From positions 124,001 through 188,000 of the forward strand of contig CASFII010000007.1 of assembly GCA_949294735.1 (NCBI GenBank): 64,000 nucleotides of DNA, in the 5' to 3' direction. Shown here piece after piece: positions 25,686 to 35,339 of this stretch. Every line of letters begins with the position of its first letter. Position 1 is the first letter of the stretch. The notes beneath the pieces are model-generated. The model worked only from the letters and a program-made list of their open reading frames with translations, made no database searches and was not told the DNA's origin. The position numbers were made by a program, and so were the translations under genes. This stretch comes from an uncultured Coriobacteriaceae bacterium. Lineage in GTDB: Bacteria; Actinomycetota; Coriobacteriia; Coriobacteriales; Eggerthellaceae.

Positions 25686-28600
25686 ATGGTTTCTCGCGTG
25701 TATGTTGAAAAAAAGACTGGTTTCGATGTGGAAGCCCAGCAGTTGGCGCACGAGCTGCGCGATATTGTTGGTATTGCAAATTTGCAGGGTCTCCGTCTTT
25801 TGAACCGCTATGACGTAGAGGGCATTAGTGACGAGCTCTTCGAACAGTGTGTTCCTACGGTGTTTAGCGAACCTCAGTCAGATATTGCCACTTTTACGCT
25901 GCCTGAAACTACTGAAAACGAAACCATGTTCGCCGTGGAATATCTTCCCGGCCAATTTGATCAGCGCGCAAATAGCGCAAGCGAATGTATTCAGCTTATT
26001 TCTCAAGGGGAACGTCCTGATGTTTTGAGTGCAAAAGTCTATATTTTGCAAGGCAACCTTACTGAATCAGATATCGCAACCATTAAGCACTACGTTATCA
26101 ATCCCGTCGAAGCCCGCGAGGCATCTTTAGATGAGCGCGAAACGCTGGCTATGGAAATGGCAATTCCCGAAAACGTAGAAGTCCTGGACGGATTTATTGA
26201 CCTTGACGAAGAGGGGCTTAAAGAATTCTTGGCTTCGCGTGGTTTGGCTATGGATCTTGCTGACATCACGTTCTTCCAAAAGTATTTCCGTGAAACCGAA
26301 AAGCGCAACCCCACAATCACCGAAGTAAAGGTTGTTGACACGTATTGGTCTGACCACTGCCGTCATACCACCTTCGGAACGGTTTTAACCGATGTGGAAA
26401 TACGTGACAAAGCAGTTCGCGAAGCCTTTGAGCGTTATCTGGAAATGCGTCACGAATTAGGGCGCGATGAGAAACCTGTGTGCCTGATGGATATGGGCAC
26501 CATCGGTGCGCGTTATCTTAAAGCAAAGGGTATTTTAAAGAACCTTGATGAATCCGAAGAGATTAATGCTTGCACAGTGAAGTGCAAAGTGGACGTGAAC
26601 GGGGAAGAGCAAGACTGGCTATATCTGTTTAAGAACGAAACACATAATCATCCGACCGAAATTGAACCATTTGGTGGTGCAGCAACCTGTGTTGGCGGAG
26701 CCATTCGCGACCCCCTTTCTGGCCGCAGCTACGTGTATCAAGCCATGCGTGTTACGGGTGCTGCTGACCCCACCGTTCCTGTGTCTGAAACACTGGAAGG
26801 CAAGCTTCCTCAGCGCAAGTTGGTAACTACGGCTGCTGCAGGTTATTCCTCTTACGGCAACCAAATTGGCTTGGCAACAGGGCAAGTGCATGAACTGTAT
26901 CATCCTGGTTATGCCGCTAAACGCATGGAAATTGGTGCAGTGGTGGGCGCTACGCCAGCAGATCACGTTCGTCGCGAAACGCCAGCGCCTGGTGATGTAG
27001 TTGTTCTTTTGGGCGGACGCACTGGCCGCGACGGTATTGGTGGTGCAACGGGTTCTTCGAAAGCCCACAGCACTGAATCTTTGGAAAGTTGCGGTGCTGA
27101 AGTTCAGAAAGGTAATGCGCCTGTTGAACGCAAGATTCAGCGTTTGTTCCGTCGTGGCGATGCTTGCCGCATGATTAAACGTTGTAACGACTTTGGTGCA
27201 GGCGGTGTTTCGGTAGCTGTAGGCGAATTGGCCGACGGGCTTGCCATCAACCTGAATGCGGTTCCTAAAAAGTATGAAGGTTTAGACGGCACAGAGCTGG
27301 CTATTTCGGAAAGTCAGGAACGCATGGCTGTGGCTTTGGCGCCCGAAGATGTAGATGCTTTTATTGCTCTTTCGCATGAAGAAAATCTGGAAGCGACGCC
27401 CATTGCTCAGGTTACTGCCGAAGCCCGTGTCCGTATGCAATGGAACAATCAAACCATTGTGGACATTAGCCGTGAATTCTTAGCAAGTAATGGCGCCCCG
27501 AAATATCAAACGGTTGAAGTTACTGATGTTTCTGCGGATGCTCAGATGCCCGAAATTCCAGGTGCTTCTGAAAACACGCTTGCAGAAGCCTTGCATACTC
27601 TGTTGACCGATATCAATGTTTGCTCCAACAAAGGCTTGTCGGAACGTTTCGACAGCACTATTGGTGCCGCGACGGTACTCATGCCGTTTGGTGGGAAAAA
27701 CCAACTAACGCCTTCCATGGCTATGGTGGCCAAGATGCCAGTTGATGGGGAAACTACCACATGCAGCGGTATGAGCTGGGGCTTTAATCCGTACTTAACG
27801 GAAGCAAACCCCTTTACGGGCTCATACATTGCAGTAATTGAAAGCGTAGCCAAACTTTTGGCTGCTGGATTCGAGCGCCAGAATATGTACCTGACCTTCC
27901 AGGAATATTTTGAGCGCTTGCGGAACGAAGCTACCCGCTGGGGTAAACCCGTTGCAGCAGTTTTAGGTGCGCTTATGGCGCAACTTGATTTGGGCGTTGG
28001 ATCTATTGGCGGTAAAGACTCCATGAGTGGTTCGTTCGAAAACCTCGACGTTCCGCCAACGCTGGTAAGTTTTGCCACGGCTGTAGGTTCAACGGCTCGA
28101 GTTTGCTCGCCAGAGTTTAAGCAGGCAGAAAGCAAAGTTATTCATATTGTTCCGCAGTATGCAGCTGATGGTTTGACGCCGGAAAAAGAAAGCCTGTTGG
28201 ATGCGTTTAACATGGTGCAGGCATTAATTGGTGAAGGCGCCGCTTTGGCCGTATCTACGCCTGGCTTTGGGGGCGTTGCTGAAGCCTTGTTCAAGATGTG
28301 TGTCGGCAATGGCATTGGCATTTCCCTGGCAGAGGATATTTCTCAATCAGACTTGATGCAGCATGCGTATGGCAGTTTCTTGGTGGAACTTGCTCCAGAC
28401 GTGGAAATTCCGCAAACTAAAACTGCCCAGGTACGTGAACTTGGCACTACCACAGAAGCATATGTTTTGGAAGTTCAGGGAGAATCCCTTGACTTGGCGA
28501 AGCTTCAAGAAGCTTGGGAAGGCGGCATCGAAAGCGTATTCCCGTATCGCAGCAAAGAAGCAGCTGCAAAAGAACCAGTGCCAGCACTCAGTTTCACTGA

Positions 28601-29432
28601 GGCACTGCCCCTTACCTATAATGGATCTCTTGCTCGTCCGCGAGTAATCATTCCAGTTTTCCCAGGTACCAATTGCGAGTATGACACAGCACGCGCTTTT
28701 GAGCGCGCAGGTGCAGTTGTAGAAACGTTGGTTATCAACAACCTGAGTCCTGCTCATGTTGCTGAAAGCACCGAAGCGTTGGTTAAGGCAATTCAAAACA
28801 GTCAAATCATTATGATTCCTGGCGGTTTTTCTGGTGGTGACGAACCGGACGGTTCTGCGAAATTTATCACGGCATTCTTCCGCGCTCCGCAGGTTACTGA
28901 AGCGGTTCGCGATTTATTGCAAAACCGCGACGGCCTTATGTTGGGCATTTGTAACGGTTTCCAGGCGCTCGTAAAACTTGGCTTGGTTCCGTATGGCGAT
29001 ATTCGTCCTATGGATGAAACGTGCCCCACCCTTACCTTTAACAACATCGGTCGTCATCAAAGCCGACTGGTACGCACGCGGGTAGCTTCTAGTCTTTCTC
29101 CGTGGCTTTCCCGTGCAGAAGTAGGGGATATCCATACGGTTGCTATCAGCCATGGTGAAGGCCGCTTCGTTGCTTCTCCTGAACTGCTGGCTGACATGCA
29201 AGCGAAGGGTCAAATTGCCACACAGTATGTAGACGAACATGGGGTGCCATCCTTAGATTTGGACGTAAATCCGAATGGCAGCGTACTAGCTATCGAAGGT
29301 ATTACCAGCCCCGACGGCAGGATTTTTGGCAAGATGGGTCATTCCGAACGTGCTGGGGACGCACTCTACAAGAACGTTCCTGGCTATCTGTATGAGCTGT
29401 TCGAAGCGGGCGTAGGTTACTTCACCGACTAA
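25686..29432 (+). CDS. purL: Phosphoribosylformylglycinamidine synthase, single-chain PurL-PurQ form
   Basis: A 1248-residue enzyme converting FGAR to FGAM with glutamine and ATP. The short N-terminal PurS-like part is followed by the synthetase core with 'DTYWSDHCRHTTFG' (about 220), 'FKNETHNHPTEIEPFGGAATCVGGAIRD' split over 318-345, and 'GVGSIGGKDSMSG' near 770. The C-terminal class I glutaminase (about 985-1240) has 'IMIPGGFSGGDEPDG' and the nucleophile Cys in 'LGICNGFQALVKLG'. This is the roughly 1250-residue variant seen in Clostridia and Coriobacteria rather than separate purS/purL/purQ. I chose the ATG at 25686, preceded by AGAAAGGTTGCCTC, over an upstream in-frame ATG at 25647. Confidence 0.96.
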   Translation: MVSRVYVEKKTGFDVEAQQLAHELRDIVGIANLQGLRLLNRYDVEGISDELFEQCVPTVFSEPQSDIATFTLPETTENETMFAVEYLPGQFDQRANSASECIQLISQGERPDVLSAKVYILQGNLTESDIATIKHYVINPVEAREASLDERETLAMEMAIPENVEVLDGFIDLDEEGLKEFLASRGLAMDLADITFFQKYFRETEKRNPTITEVKVVDTYWSDHCRHTTFGTVLTDVEIRDKAVREAFERYLEMRHELGRDEKPVCLMDMGTIGARYLKAKGILKNLDESEEINACTVKCKVDVNGEEQDWLYLFKNETHNHPTEIEPFGGAATCVGGAIRDPLSGRSYVYQAMRVTGAADPTVPVSETLEGKLPQRKLVTTAAAGYSSYGNQIGLATGQVHELYHPGYAAKRMEIGAVVGATPADHVRRETPAPGDVVVLLGGRTGRDGIGGATGSSKAHSTESLESCGAEVQKGNAPVERKIQRLFRRGDACRMIKRCNDFGAGGVSVAVGELADGLAINLNAVPKKYEGLDGTELAISESQERMAVALAPEDVDAFIALSHEENLEATPIAQVTAEARVRMQWNNQTIVDISREFLASNGAPKYQTVEVTDVSADAQMPEIPGASENTLAEALHTLLTDINVCSNKGLSERFDSTIGAATVLMPFGGKNQLTPSMAMVAKMPVDGETTTCSGMSWGFNPYLTEANPFTGSYIAVIESVAKLLAAGFERQNMYLTFQEYFERLRNEATRWGKPVAAVLGALMAQLDLGVGSIGGKDSMSGSFENLDVPPTLVSFATAVGSTARVCSPEFKQAESKVIHIVPQYAADGLTPEKESLLDAFNMVQALIGEGAALAVSTPGFGGVAEALFKMCVGNGIGISLAEDISQSDLMQHAYGSFLVELAPDVEIPQTKTAQVRELGTTTEAYVLEVQGESLDLAKLQEAWEGGIESVFPYRSKEAAAKEPVPALSFTEALPLTYNGSLARPRVIIPVFPGTNCEYDTARAFERAGAVVETLVINNLSPAHVAESTEALVKAIQNSQIIMIPGGFSGGDEPDGSAKFITAFFRAPQVTEAVRDLLQNRDGLMLGICNGFQALVKLGLVPYGDIRPMDETCPTLTFNNIGRHQSRLVRTRVASSLSPWLSRAEVGDIHTVAISHGEGRFVASPELLADMQAKGQIATQYVDEHGVPSLDLDVNPNGSVLAIEGITSPDGRIFGKMGHSERAGDALYKNVPGYLYELFEAGVGYFTD

Positions 29433-29466
29433 CGAAAAGCTGAAAAATTGCTACCAAGATTTTGTG

Positions 29467-29497
29467 CGGGCGCCCTGTTATAGGCGCCCGTTTCTTT
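29467..29497 (+). terminator. Terminator after purL
   Basis: CGGGCGCC (29467-29474) and GGCGCCCG (29483-29490) pair, followed by TTTCTTT. Confidence 0.9.
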
Positions 29498-29695
29498 AAG
29501 TATTGCTAGAATGGGCAGTTGCAAGCGTAGTTTTATGCAAAAGAGTGCTTGCAGATACAAACTCTTTTCCGTGCAAGAAGAAAGTGACATCAGGGAATTA
29601 TGGAAAAAAGTTATCCTAGGCAAAAAAAATTAGACAAGGCTTCCATTTCAGAAAAGTTTGCTGTAACATACTCTTCGTTAACGGAGGCTAACTCT

Positions 29696-30001
29696 ATGGA
29701 GGAAAACATGCAAGACGCAATGGCTGCAGATATGGGTAACGTACAGGCTGCTTCTGCTTCACGTGTTTCAGCTGTTTCGCATCACCAGATGCCCCTTTCG
29801 TTTTTGCAGAATGGCGAAACTGGTCTAGTGGTAAAGGTGCGTGCCTCCAAAGACTTACACCATCATTTAGAGAACCTGGGTTTTGTAGAAGGAACCAAGG
29901 TTAAGGTCGTTTGTACGCAGGCTGGGAACCTTATTGTGGAAGTAAAAGGTGCGCAGGTTGCTATTAATCGCCAAGTGGCATCTCAGATTATCGTTAAGTA
30001 A
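29696..30001 (+). CDS. feoA: FeoA ferrous-iron transport accessory protein
   Basis: About 101 residues from the ATG at 29696, chosen because GGAGG (29683-29687) sits 8 nt upstream; an in-frame ATG at 29600 would add 32 residues without family similarity. The last 80 residues form the SH3-like FeoA domain: 'MPLSFLQNGETGLVVKVRA', 'HHLENLGFVEGTKVKVVCTQAGNLIVEVKG', 'VAINRQVASQIIV'. FeoA is a small cytosolic protein that supports FeoB. The 5' region 29498-29695 is A/T-rich, with TTATCCTAGGC at 29618 vaguely like a DtxR-type box. A terminator separates it from feoB. Confidence 0.88.
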   Translation: MEENMQDAMAADMGNVQAASASRVSAVSHHQMPLSFLQNGETGLVVKVRASKDLHHHLENLGFVEGTKVKVVCTQAGNLIVEVKGAQVAINRQVASQIIVK

Positions 30002-30030
30002 TATATAATCACAGAGCGAACTAAGTAAGA

Positions 30031-30057
30031 AAACGCCTCGCAAGAGGCGTTTTTTTC
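30031..30057 (+). terminator. Terminator hairpin between feoA and feoB
   Basis: AAACGCCTC (30031-30039), loop GCAA, GAGGCGTTT (30044-30052) and a T-run to 30056. It ends 27 bp before feoB. A TATAAT at 30003-30008 sits just upstream. Confidence 0.88.
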
Positions 30058-30083
30058 AGAATAAGTATTCCGAAAGGCACAGG

Positions 30084-32417
30084 ATGGGAATTCGTATCGC
30101 GCTTGCCGGCAACCCGAACTGCGGCAAGACTACTTTGTTTAACGAACTGACGGGCGCGAACCAATACGTTGGAAACTGGCCTGGTGTTACGGTAGAAAAA
30201 AAGGAAGGCAAGTACACGCGCAATAAAGACATTGCCGTTATTGACTTGCCCGGTATTTACTCGCTATCTCCTTATACTCCTGAAGAAATAGTTGCTCGGG
30301 ACTATTTGCTTAGCAATGAAGCTGATGTAGTTATCAATGTGGTTGATGCTACCAATTTAGAGCGCAACCTATATCTCACTACGCAAATATTAGAGCTGGG
30401 GCTGCCTGTTGTTCTGGCGCTCAACATGATGGATTTGGTCGAGAAAAATGGCGACCAGATTGATCTTGAGCAACTTTCGCAAAAACTGGGTTGCCCGGTG
30501 GTTACCATTTCGGCTCTTAAAGCAAAAGGAACGCAAGATTTGGTGCAAACGGCTGTTCAGGCTGTGGAATCAGGTCATCTTCCAAAACCTGATCTTCCTT
30601 TTGCCCCCGAAATTGAAGAGCTGCTTTCTCAGGTTGAAACACTTTTGGGGAACAGGGCGCCTGCTCAAGCTAAGCGCTGGTATGCCATTAAGTTCTTCGA
30701 AAACGAACAGCGCACTATGGTAAGCGTGGACGTTCCTGAAGAAACCCTGCAAAAAATTACGGCTCTGCGTGATGCGATGCAAGCGGAGCGAGAAGACAGT
30801 GCAGAAAGCATCATCACCATTGCGCGCTACGAAACCATTAGTGCCGCCGTTGAGGGCATTGTGCACCAGTCGCGCGAATCTCTGAACTTTACGCAGAAGG
30901 TGGACCGCGTTATCACCAGCCGAATTCTGGGACTTCCTATCTTTGTTGCCGTCATGTTCTTTGTGTATTGGCTGGCCATCAGCGTAGGAACTGGCATTGT
31001 AACTGACTGGGCAAACGACGGACTCATGGGCGACGGATTTTTGTATACCGGTCGTGGTGCCTATGAACAGGCGGTTGCTGACTACGAAAGCCAAATGGCT
31101 GCAGCCGAAGCGACAGGGGATATGGCTTTGGTCGAAAGCCTGAGCGCTCAAGAACCTGACCCTTCGGACGGTTCGTACGGTTTGTGGATACCTGGTTTGG
31201 GAGCCGTCATAGGCAACGCGCTCACTGCTGCTGGCGTGGCTCCGTGGTTGTATAGCCTTGTTATGGACGGTGTACTGGCGGGCGTAGGTGCAGTTATTGG
31301 CTTTATTCCGCAAATGATTATCCTCTTTTTGCTTTTGGGTATCCTGGAGCTTTGCGGTTACATGGCACGCGTGGCGTTTATTATGGACGGGATTTTCAGA
31401 CGTTTTGGTCTTTCGGGAAAAAGCTTCATTCCCATGCTGGTAGCTTCTGGCTGCGGGGTGCCTGCGGTTATGGCCACCAAAACCATTGAAAGCGAACGCG
31501 ATCGTCGTATGACCATAATGACTACCACCATGATTCCTTGTGGTGCAAAATTCCCCCTGATTGCGTTAGTCTTCGGAGCACTTGCGGGTGGTAACTCTGC
31601 TGACATTTGGTGGGTTGCTCCGCTCTTTTACTTCATGGGTGTGTTAGCGGTTATTGTTTCTGCCATCATTTTGAAGAAGACAAAGGCATTTGTAGGAAGC
31701 GAATCACCTTTTGTCATGGAGCTTCCGCAATATCGCATACCCGCAGCTAAAAGTGTTCTTTTGGCTACGTGGGAACGCGTGAAAGACTATGTTGTACGAG
31801 CCGGCACGGTTATCTTCCTTTCCACTATCGTTCTGTGGATGTTGATGAATTTCGGGTTTTATCAGGGGCAATTCGGCATGCTCGATCCAGATGCCATAGG
31901 ACCTGATTATTTAAGCTACAGTCTTTTGGCATCCCTGGGCAATTTGGTTAGCTGGATTTTTGCTCCTCTTGGGTTTGGCAGCTGGGAAGCAACTGCAGCA
32001 AGCGTTGCTGGCTTGGTCGGTAAAGAAAACATTGTAGCGAGCGTAAGCATTTTGACGCAGCTGGGTCAGGCAGGCGAAACAGACCCTGTTCTGTGGCAAG
32101 GCTTTTTGGCTATGCTGGGTAATAGCACGGCGGCAACGCTTTCGTTCTGCGCGTTTAACTTACTCTGTGCTCCGTGCGTAGCGGCTATGGGCGCTATCGC
32201 TTCGCAAATGAAGAGTGCGAAATGGACGGCCGCTACCATTGCTTACCTGTGCGGTTTTGCGTGGTGCGTAGGTTTGCTGCTGTACCAATTCGTTGGTTTA
32301 GCTATAGGCGAAGTACAATTTGGGGCTGGTACGGTATTGGCTTTGGTGGTAACAGGATTGCTGCTTTTCCAAATTGTAAGACCAACACCCCGCTATGAAG
32401 CAAAGACGATTGCGTAA
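30084..32417 (+). CDS. feoB: Ferrous iron transporter FeoB
   Basis: A 777-residue membrane GTPase. The N-terminal G domain has 'GNPNCGKTTLFNELTGA' (G1, about 9-25), 'GNWPGVTVEKKEG' (switch I), 'DLPGIYSLSPY' (G3) and 'LNMMDLVEK' (G4). Gate motifs are visible in the membrane part: 'VASGCGVPAVMATKTI' and 'LCAPCVAAMGAI'. A soluble, Ala/Glu-rich insertion of about 60 residues (about 315-375) lies between the first and second membrane spans. It imports Fe(II) across the cytoplasmic membrane. The ATG at 30084 is preceded by GAAAGGCACAGG. Downstream genes for a Cys-rich protein and a metalloregulator complete a feo cluster. Confidence 0.97.
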   Translation: MGIRIALAGNPNCGKTTLFNELTGANQYVGNWPGVTVEKKEGKYTRNKDIAVIDLPGIYSLSPYTPEEIVARDYLLSNEADVVINVVDATNLERNLYLTTQILELGLPVVLALNMMDLVEKNGDQIDLEQLSQKLGCPVVTISALKAKGTQDLVQTAVQAVESGHLPKPDLPFAPEIEELLSQVETLLGNRAPAQAKRWYAIKFFENEQRTMVSVDVPEETLQKITALRDAMQAEREDSAESIITIARYETISAAVEGIVHQSRESLNFTQKVDRVITSRILGLPIFVAVMFFVYWLAISVGTGIVTDWANDGLMGDGFLYTGRGAYEQAVADYESQMAAAEATGDMALVESLSAQEPDPSDGSYGLWIPGLGAVIGNALTAAGVAPWLYSLVMDGVLAGVGAVIGFIPQMIILFLLLGILELCGYMARVAFIMDGIFRRFGLSGKSFIPMLVASGCGVPAVMATKTIESERDRRMTIMTTTMIPCGAKFPLIALVFGALAGGNSADIWWVAPLFYFMGVLAVIVSAIILKKTKAFVGSESPFVMELPQYRIPAAKSVLLATWERVKDYVVRAGTVIFLSTIVLWMLMNFGFYQGQFGMLDPDAIGPDYLSYSLLASLGNLVSWIFAPLGFGSWEATAASVAGLVGKENIVASVSILTQLGQAGETDPVLWQGFLAMLGNSTAATLSFCAFNLLCAPCVAAMGAIASQMKSAKWTAATIAYLCGFAWCVGLLLYQFVGLAIGEVQFGAGTVLALVVTGLLLFQIVRPTPRYEAKTIA

Positions 32418-32426
32418 GGATTACAG

Positions 32427-32651
32427 ATGCAACCGTTGGAATTAAATCTCCCTACCATCATAGTGGCACTTCTGCTAATTGCCCTTTGTGTTTTTGCCGT
32501 GCGCAGGCTTCGTAAGTATGGCGCTTGTGGATGTTCAGATTCAAAAGAGTGCGCCGACTATAAAAATTGCTCCGCCGCAGGTGGCTGCGCTGCTTGTCCG
32601 CTGAATAGTCGCGAACAGTGCTATCATAAGCAGCGACAAAGGAGGTCGTGA
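32427..32651 (+). CDS. FeoB-associated Cys-rich membrane protein
   Basis: A 74-residue protein. One membrane helix (about 9-26) is followed by a basic turn and a Cys-rich tail: 'GACGCSDSKECADYKNC' and 'GGCAACPLNSREQC', eight cysteines in 40 residues. Such small proteins follow feoB in many Firmicutes and Coriobacteria and may bind iron on the cytoplasmic side (a FeoC-like role is proposed, not shown). It starts 9 bp after feoB and overlaps the next start codon by one base (TGATG). Confidence 0.85.
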   Translation: MQPLELNLPTIIVALLLIALCVFAVRRLRKYGACGCSDSKECADYKNCSAAGGCAACPLNSREQCYHKQRQRRS

Positions 32652-33034
32652 TGGAAAAACTTTCCATGTCACATGAAGACTACTTGGAAGCTATCGTGAT
32701 GTTGGGTGGCACCGATAAAGTTTCGGTGCGCTCTGTAGATATTGCTCGTCAGTTAGACGTTTCTAAGGCTTCGGTAAGCAAGGCAATCAACGCCCTGAAA
32801 GAAAAGGGTTTGGTTGTGCAGCCTTATTACAGCGACATTACGCTAACTGAAGAAGGCTACCAGTATGCGCATTCTGTACTCGACCGTCATCATATGCTTA
32901 AGAAGTTCTTGGTTTCTGCTATTGGCATAGACGAAGAAACCGCAGAACATGAAGCGTGCCTTATGGAGCACGCTATTAGCGAAGATAGTTTTGCCAAGTG
33001 GCGCAAGTTCATTAAAGGACTCAACCTGAAGTAG
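32651..33034 (+). CDS. DtxR/MntR-family metal-dependent regulator
   Basis: A 127-residue repressor. The winged helix covers 1-70 ('SHEDYLEAIVMLGG', 'VRSVDIARQLDVSKASVSKAINALKEKGLV', 'ITLTEEGYQYA'). The dimerisation and metal-binding domain carries 'RHHMLKKFLVSAIGIDEETAEHEACLMEHAISED', with the His/Glu/Cys ligands typical of MntR/IdeR. It lacks the C-terminal SH3-like domain, as MntR does. It presumably senses Fe(II) or Mn(II) and controls the feo genes. I use the ATG at 32651, 5 nt after AAAGGAGG, rather than the GTG one codon before. Confidence 0.9.
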   Translation: MEKLSMSHEDYLEAIVMLGGTDKVSVRSVDIARQLDVSKASVSKAINALKEKGLVVQPYYSDITLTEEGYQYAHSVLDRHHMLKKFLVSAIGIDEETAEHEACLMEHAISEDSFAKWRKFIKGLNLK

Positions 33035-33141
33035 TTCTTGTGGAGCCTATATAGCGTTTGTCTTGCGGCTGTGTTATTCTTATTGGTGCTCAAGCAGTAA
33101 ACGAACTTTAAACACACCAGATTGCTAAGGGGCGAATTTCC

Positions 33142-34335
33142 TTGACGCGGCAAGCGAATATTCTTTCGTTTGAACGGGCCAAGCGCACTTCAAGCGCTCG
33201 GTCTTCTTTTGGTGCGTCCAAAACCTCCCAGAAACGTTCTGTTCGTAGCGAAGGTGTTCGGTCTACAGGAAGTTCTTCTGAACGTCCGGCCGCTACCACC
33301 TTTGGATGGGAAGCCATTTCTAGGCAGCGCAGAACTTCCTTTGCGCCCAATAGGATTTCTCAGCGGGCTAGCTCTTCTCAGCAGCCTAGCTCTTCGCAGC
33401 AGTCTAGCTTCTCCCGCGCTTCCACTGCTTCGCAGAGATTTAACTCATATCAAGCAGAAGAGCTGGTGGGGAGTGGGTTTGCTTCTGGTGGTCGAGGAAG
33501 TGGTTTGCGCGGCAGTTCGCGCAGGCAAGATTCAGCTTTTGTGACACATTCGGGAAGAACTACCTTTGACGCCCGCGGTGTCGACGATTTTTCCCGCGGT
33601 CGTTCTAGGCGCACAGGTGCGCTCGATGACTTTGCTGATGAAATTACGCAGGCAGAGGAACCCGAGGTAAGAAATTCGCGCTCGGACAAGGCAAAAGGTA
33701 AAAAGGGCGAATCCAAATTTGCTCAGATAAAGAAAAAGTTTTCAAAGCGCATGGCGGGGCGTGCCTTCACGAAGCAGTATGGAGATGCGGGTAATTCCAG
33801 TGCAGATCCTGCTGAAGGAGGTTCTCGCGCAGCGCTTTACAAAGGCGAAATGGGCGGCATTCAAAAGCGCGCAACGCGTATGCAAGCACAAGCTTCTCCT
33901 TCTTCTACGGGAAAAATGATGAATGCTTCAAAGGGAAGCTTCTTCCGTTCCCGCAGATTTATTACGTTTGGAGCAGCTGCTGCATGCTTGCTGGCTCTTG
34001 GTTTGTTCTTATATCCGCCAGCTCAGCAGTACTACCAGACGGTGCGGGAATGCGACCGTCTGCAAGCTGAGTACGAAGCTATTAACGCGCGTAACGACGC
34101 CGTAGAAACAAAGGTCAATTCGCTTTCCACTGATGAGGGCGTAGAAAACCAGGCGCGTGATGAATTTGGCTGGGTCACTAAAGATGAGGTTGTGGTGAAT
34201 GTGACGGGTGTTACCGCCGACAGCGCAAACGAGTCTACGTTCCAAGCAAACATTATGCCTGGCAGTGTTCCGGCACCGGAAACCTGGTATTCGAAATTCT
34301 TAGATCCTTTCTTTGGAGTAGATAATGGAGCATAG
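33142..34335 (+). CDS. FtsB/DivIC-like septum protein with a long disordered N-terminal extension
   Basis: A 397-residue protein with a TTG start (AAGGGG 9 nt upstream). Residues 1-265 are Ser/Arg/Gln-rich and low in complexity, including a 'SSSQQPSSSQQSSF' block. One membrane helix (about 272-292) follows, then a short coiled coil ('ECDRLQAEYEAINARNDAVETKVNSL') and 'QARDEFGWVTKDEVVVNVTG', the DivIC-family ending. FtsB/DivIC proteins join the FtsL-FtsQ divisome subcomplex outside the membrane. The cytosolic extension is far longer than in E. coli FtsB and is probably a phosphorylation or protein-docking region. The gene overlaps ppx by 11 bp. Confidence 0.8.
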   Translation: MTRQANILSFERAKRTSSARSSFGASKTSQKRSVRSEGVRSTGSSSERPAATTFGWEAISRQRRTSFAPNRISQRASSSQQPSSSQQSSFSRASTASQRFNSYQAEELVGSGFASGGRGSGLRGSSRRQDSAFVTHSGRTTFDARGVDDFSRGRSRRTGALDDFADEITQAEEPEVRNSRSDKAKGKKGESKFAQIKKKFSKRMAGRAFTKQYGDAGNSSADPAEGGSRAALYKGEMGGIQKRATRMQAQASPSSTGKMMNASKGSFFRSRRFITFGAAAACLLALGLFLYPPAQQYYQTVRECDRLQAEYEAINARNDAVETKVNSLSTDEGVENQARDEFGWVTKDEVVVNVTGVTADSANESTFQANIMPGSVPAPETWYSKFLDPFFGVDNGA

Positions 34336-35299
34336 CGCTTGGCAATTTCAGCCTGGGCGCTATGCCGCTATCGATATTGGCACGGTGACGTGCCGTCTTT
34401 TTGTTGCTGACGTTGACAAAGCAGGCCACTTCACAGAAGTAGTTCGAGAGCGCGCTATCACCAACCTGGGTGAAGGAGTGGATGCCACAGGCTTGCTTAA
34501 ACCTGAAGCCATGCAGCGCGTGGCACAAGCAGTTCGTGGTTTTATGCAGACGGTCCACTCTTTAGGCAAGGTGAAAGTAACCGCGACAGCAACGTCTGCG
34601 GCGCGTGACGCTGCGAATGGAGAGGACTTTATAGCGCTTCTAAAAAACGAAGGCGTTGCGCTTCATATTATTCCTGGTGAACGCGAAGCCGCACTTTCGT
34701 TCGCTGGTGCTTCGTGTGACTTTTCAGGCGAAGATCTAATGGTGGTTGATGTAGGCGGCGGCTCCACGGAGGTTGTGTTCGGCACTGCTGGGGAAGGCCC
34801 TGTTAAATTCCATTCATTTAATGTGGGCTGCAGGCGCGTCACGGAAAAGTTTTTGCACTCTGACCCCTATACCGAAGAAGGGCTTGAAGAAGCACGCGCA
34901 TGGATTCGTCATGAATTTGAAGCATTCTTTGCTAAGGCGCAGCAGGAAGGTTTGCGACCTCAGCGCATGGTGGCGGTTGCAGGTACGGCCACAACGGTAG
35001 TGAGCATGCATGAAGCGATGGAGGCGTACGACCCAAAGCGTGTGCACGGATACGTCGTTTCTCGTAAGGTGCTGGATAATACCTTTGACACCTTGTCCAA
35101 ACTGCCGCTTGCCGAACGTAAACGCCTTATCGGACTTGATCCTGGACGAGCTCCTGTTATTACGGCGGGCATGATAATTTTGCAAGAAATTATGAATCTA
35201 TCAGGCAAAACAGAGTTTACGGTCAGTGAAACTGACATTCTTCATGGTATAATTTTTGCAGCGGCGCGCAAAGGAAGCGAAAATATTTCTGGTACCTAG
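34325..35299 (+). CDS. Ppx/GppA-family exopolyphosphatase or pppGpp phosphatase
   Basis: A 324-residue protein of the short, actinobacterial Ppx type without the C-terminal HD domain. ASKHA motifs are visible: 'YAAIDIGTVTCRLFVADV' (about 13-30), 'PGEREAALSFAGA', 'DLMVVDVGGGSTEVVFG' (about 137-153) and 'VAVAGTATTVVSM'. It removes terminal phosphate from polyphosphate or pppGpp; which one cannot be told. It directly follows and overlaps the FtsB-like gene, an arrangement common in actinobacteria. With ppk1 and the PPK2-type gene the window encodes synthesis, use and breakdown of polyphosphate. Confidence 0.93.
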   Translation: MEHSAWQFQPGRYAAIDIGTVTCRLFVADVDKAGHFTEVVRERAITNLGEGVDATGLLKPEAMQRVAQAVRGFMQTVHSLGKVKVTATATSAARDAANGEDFIALLKNEGVALHIIPGEREAALSFAGASCDFSGEDLMVVDVGGGSTEVVFGTAGEGPVKFHSFNVGCRRVTEKFLHSDPYTEEGLEEARAWIRHEFEAFFAKAQQEGLRPQRMVAVAGTATTVVSMHEAMEAYDPKRVHGYVVSRKVLDNTFDTLSKLPLAERKRLIGLDPGRAPVITAGMIILQEIMNLSGKTEFTVSETDILHGIIFAAARKGSENISGT

Positions 35300-35339
35300 G
35301 GCTATTTTTGCTACCATATGCAAGTGCTTGTTTTGGCGC

